Source: Deltaproteobacteria bacterium
GTDB lineage: Bacteria; Desulfobacterota; Desulfomonilia; UBA1062
Length of the DNA: 7,418 bases
Direction of reading: 5' to 3'
Assembly: GCA_003643935.1 (NCBI GenBank)
Contig: QMLJ01000047.1
Span: 1 to 7,418, forward strand
Shown: positions 6,001 to 7,418 of the stretch, piece after piece
Layout of the letters: the number at the start of each line of letters is the position of its first letter
Position numbering within the stretch: position 1 is the stretch's first letter
The notes under the pieces: generated by a model
The model's input: the letters and a program-made list of their open reading frames with translations, nothing else
What the model was told of the DNA's origin: nothing
Databases searched by the model: none
Made by a program: the position numbers and the translations under genes

Positions 6001-6474
6001 ATGTCTATTAACTATGTTAAGGGTGATGCAACAAGGCCTGTAGGAAAGAGCCTAAAGATAATAGTGCATGTATGCAACGATGTTGGTGCATGGGGCAAGG
6101 GTTTTGTTCTTCACATCTCTAAGAGATGGAAGGGGCCAGAGACAAGGTACAAGGCCTGGTATAGGGGAGAAGAGGATATTCCCTTTGGTCTCGGTGAAGT
6201 GCAATTTGTAAAGGTGGATGTTGACATATACGTTGCCAACATGATCGGCCAGAGGGGTCTCCGCAGGGTAAAGGGTATTCCTCCTGTGCGTTACGATGCG
6301 ATTGAGAAGGGCCTTGAGAAGGTGGCAGAATTTGCGGTTAAACACGGTGCAACGATACACATGCCCCGCATAGGATGCGGCCTTGCAGGTGGTTCCTGGG
6401 ACAAGGTGGAAAAGATAATAGAGAAGGTGCTCATCTCAAGGGGCATACAGGTCACTGTCTACGACTATAAATAG
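6001..6474 (+). CDS. Macro-domain (ADP-ribose binding) protein
   Basis: The 157-aa protein is a stand-alone macro domain, which binds ADP-ribose or its derivatives in the cytosol. Marks in order are GDAT (8-11), IVHVCNDVGAWGKGFV (21-36), VANMIGQ (78-84), PPVRYDAIEKGL (94-105) and MPRIGCGLAGGSW (121-133). The MPRIGCGL motif places it near the TARG1/ALC1-like class rather than the MacroD class. Positions aligned by eye with the catalytic Lys84 and Asp125 of human TARG1 are Q84 and A129 here, so TARG1-type hydrolysis is doubtful. It may bind, or act by another mechanism, for example on ADP-ribose 1''-phosphate. ATG 6001 is the first start in a frame without earlier candidates, but the ribosome site is poor. 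The divergent Nudix gene also handles ADP-ribose-type molecules. A T-rich terminator follows. Confidence 0.93.
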   Translation: MSINYVKGDATRPVGKSLKIIVHVCNDVGAWGKGFVLHISKRWKGPETRYKAWYRGEEDIPFGLGEVQFVKVDVDIYVANMIGQRGLRRVKGIPPVRYDAIEKGLEKVAEFAVKHGATIHMPRIGCGLAGGSWDKVEKIIEKVLISRGIQVTVYDYK

Positions 6475-6498
6475 GCCCTAGATCTAAAAATTCTTTGT

Positions 6499-6521
6499 TC
6501 TGAAATTTTTTCAGATTTTTT
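6499..6521 (+). terminator. Rho-independent terminator of the macro-domain gene
   Basis: A 7-bp stem, TCTGAAA (6499-6505) with TTTCAGA (6509-6515), has a 3-base loop and is followed by six T (6516-6521). The stem is AT-rich and therefore weak, but the T-run and position 25 bases after the stop fit an intrinsic terminator separating the macro-domain gene from the prepilin gene. Confidence 0.65.
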
Positions 6522-6579
6522 AAAGTTAGTTTCTCCACCCTCCGATAGATACCAATATAAGAAAACCAAGGAGCTTTTT

Positions 6580-7149
6580 ATGAAGTGCTTAATTATGCGT
6601 AACAATGAAGGCTTTACACTTGTTGAGCTATCCCTGGTACTTGTCATTATAGGCCTGCTGATGGTGAGCATACTGAAGGGAGAGGCGTTGATTGAGAATG
6701 CCAAGGTCAAAAGCCTGGTCCGGCAAAAAGATTCCTTTGTGGCGTCTATCTACACCTTTTACGACAAGTATGGCATGTATCCAGGCGATGAAAACCTTGG
6801 GCCCAATGTCCCTACCGGTGATACACACGATGGAAGCGGTAACGGTACAATAAGCGGGGCTGAGCGTTACTACGTGTTCGAGGACCTGGCTCTAGCAAAC
6901 CTTATACATGGAAACTACACAGGAGCGACCAACAATGACATAGTACACCCGTTCGGGGGTCACATGTACGTACAATGGCAGACAAGAAACGGTGTTACAG
7001 ACCACTGGATAACCATAACGAATCTCCCTGCAGAGGTTGCGGAAACCATAGACAGGAAATACGACGATGGAACATATAACACTGGTTCTATAATTGCATC
7101 ATCTACCTATACCAACCAGAGTTCAAAAAGACTATACTGGCGTATTTGA
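6580..7149 (+). CDS. Type IV prepilin / pseudopilin-like protein
   Basis: This 189-aa secreted subunit begins with a class III signal: an 11-residue leader ending in Gly11, then FTLVELSLVLVIIGLLM (12-28) with the conserved Glu at +5 (E16). Prepilin peptidase would cut after Gly11 and methylate Phe12; the mature protein would join a type IV pilus or type II secretion pseudopilus. The body shows KYGMYPGDENLG (63-74), a Gly/Asn-rich loop DGSGNGTI (84-91) and FEDLALANLIHGNYTG (100-115), a pattern I know from other prepilin-type proteins. The loop resembles a calcium-binding loop. The only Cys is in the leader, so there is no C-terminal disulphide. ATG 6580 is preferred over ATG 6595 because AAGGAG (6568-6573) is 6 bases upstream. 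A TATAAG at 6556-6561 could be a -10 box but no -35 is seen. A GspE/PilB-like gene follows. Confidence 0.92.
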   Translation: MKCLIMRNNEGFTLVELSLVLVIIGLLMVSILKGEALIENAKVKSLVRQKDSFVASIYTFYDKYGMYPGDENLGPNVPTGDTHDGSGNGTISGAERYYVFEDLALANLIHGNYTGATNNDIVHPFGGHMYVQWQTRNGVTDHWITITNLPAEVAETIDRKYDDGTYNTGSIIASSTYTNQSSKRLYWRI

Positions 7150-7177
7150 TATATAGGCTCCTTTTATCTCATGGCGC

Positions 7178-7210
7178 AAGGAGGGTGGCAGCATTCCTGT
7201 CACCCTCCTT
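7178..7210 (+). terminator. Strong hairpin after the prepilin gene (terminator-like, no T-run)
   Basis: The arms AAGGAGGGTGGCAG (7178-7191) and CTGTCACCCTCCTT (7197-7210) pair over 14 bp around a 5-base loop, with one G-U wobble. It starts 28 bases after the prepilin stop. No T-run follows on either strand, so it may stop transcription only in part or protect the 3' end of a pilin message. Its right arm contains the first unit of the heptamer repeat patch. Confidence 0.6.
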
Positions 7211-7236
7211 ATACCCTGTACCCTGTACCTTAAGCC
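7202..7236 (-). repeat. Second heptamer repeat patch, reverse orientation
   Basis: On the minus strand this reads as five in-phase 7-base units: GGCTTAA, GGTACAG, GGTACAG, GGTATAA and GGAGGGT. GGTATAA is identical to the commonest unit of the tract at 5840-5946. Further along the same strand (7237-7272) come related but out-of-phase pieces, including GGTATATAG and GGCACCAGGC, the latter like the GC-rich units. The rest of the 192-base gap to 7341 shows no other feature I can name, and no clear promoter. Confidence 0.7.
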
Positions 7237-7341
7237 CTATATACCTTTGGTTTTTTGCCTGGTGCCTTTGCCACGAGTTAAAGTTCCAAATCCCGATTGT
7301 CGAGAAGTTAGTTTGGTAGCAGACATCCGGGAAGGTGGTAA

Positions 7342-7418
7342 ATGCCGAGACGTATCGGGGATATATTAAAGGAAGAGGGCATAATAGGTGAGCAGGAGAT
7401 AAACTTTGCCTTAAAGGA
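7342..7418 (+). CDS. MshEN-domain protein, probable GspE/PilB-type ATPase, 5' end
   Basis: Only 25 codons are in the window; the gene runs off the right edge. It reads MPRRIGDILKEEGIIGEQ then EINFALK, matching the start of the MshEN (T2SS protein E N-terminal) domain, whose pattern is IGDxLxxxGxIxxxxLxxAL. This domain leads the assembly ATPases of type IV pili and type II secretion (PilB, GspE, MshE) and in MshE binds cyclic di-GMP. The upstream prepilin supports such a role. The start ATG 7342 is preceded by AAGGTGG (7332-7338). A stand-alone MshEN protein or another fusion cannot be excluded. Confidence 0.75.
   Translation, partial: MPRRIGDILKEEGIIGEQEINFALK

Noticed and set aside
7250..7275. 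Sigma54 promoter (GG-N10-GC) before the MshEN gene.
   Set aside because: GG dinucleotides at 7249 and 7261 have no GC at the required 10-base spacing.
7266..7341. Possible riboswitch (for example cyclic di-GMP type) before the MshEN gene.
   Set aside because: I looked for the conserved cyclic di-GMP-I motifs and stem arrangement and did not find them; only short local inverted repeats are present.

Overview
The window looks like chromosomal DNA from an anaerobic, Gram-negative-type bacterium. Evidence for this includes a split (two-polypeptide) transketolase, an Mrp/Nbp35 ATPase without its MIP18 domain, a cysteine-bearing DUF89 protein, type IV prepilin genes, strong AGGAGG ribosome sites, and heavy use of ATA and AGG codons. 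Codon style and gene content resemble Desulfobacterota or Nitrospirota, but the phylum is only a guess. No phage, IS, CRISPR, tRNA or rRNA was seen.

Layout. (1) Positions 1-1640, minus strand: a TetR-family regulator leads an apparent operon with the N-terminal transketolase subunit and the first codons of what is probably the C-terminal subunit. A consensus-like promoter and an 18-bp inverted repeat at its start site suggest autoregulation. (2) Positions 1749-5225, plus strand: Mrp-type Fe-S carrier ATPase, DUF89 metal-dependent phosphatase, NSS-family sodium symporter and a 49-residue MetS-like partner peptide. The last three are tightly packed. (3) Positions 5207-5758, minus: a Nudix hydrolase of the ADP-ribose pyrophosphatase type, converging on the transporter genes with a 19-bp overlap. 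(4) Positions 5759-6000: a divergent intergenic region with a striking 7-bp-phased G-rich repeat tract ending in a 26-bp GC palindrome. (5) Positions 6001-6474, plus: a macro-domain (ADP-ribose binding) protein with its own AT-rich terminator. (6) Positions 6580-7418, plus: a type IV prepilin, a strong hairpin, a second reverse-oriented patch of the same 7-bp repeat family, and the 5' end of a GspE/PilB-like (MshEN-domain) gene.

Functionally the genes are mostly housekeeping. The transketolase pair serves the non-oxidative pentose phosphate pathway, Mrp serves Fe-S maturation, and the NSS pair imports amino acids. Nudix and macro-domain genes are divergent neighbours and both act on ADP-ribose-type molecules. 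The prepilin and MshEN genes point to a type IV pilus or type II secretion-like system. The most unusual feature is non-coding: the heptad-phased repeat and its reverse-oriented relative about 1.3 kb away. I see no convincing new defence or mobile system here.
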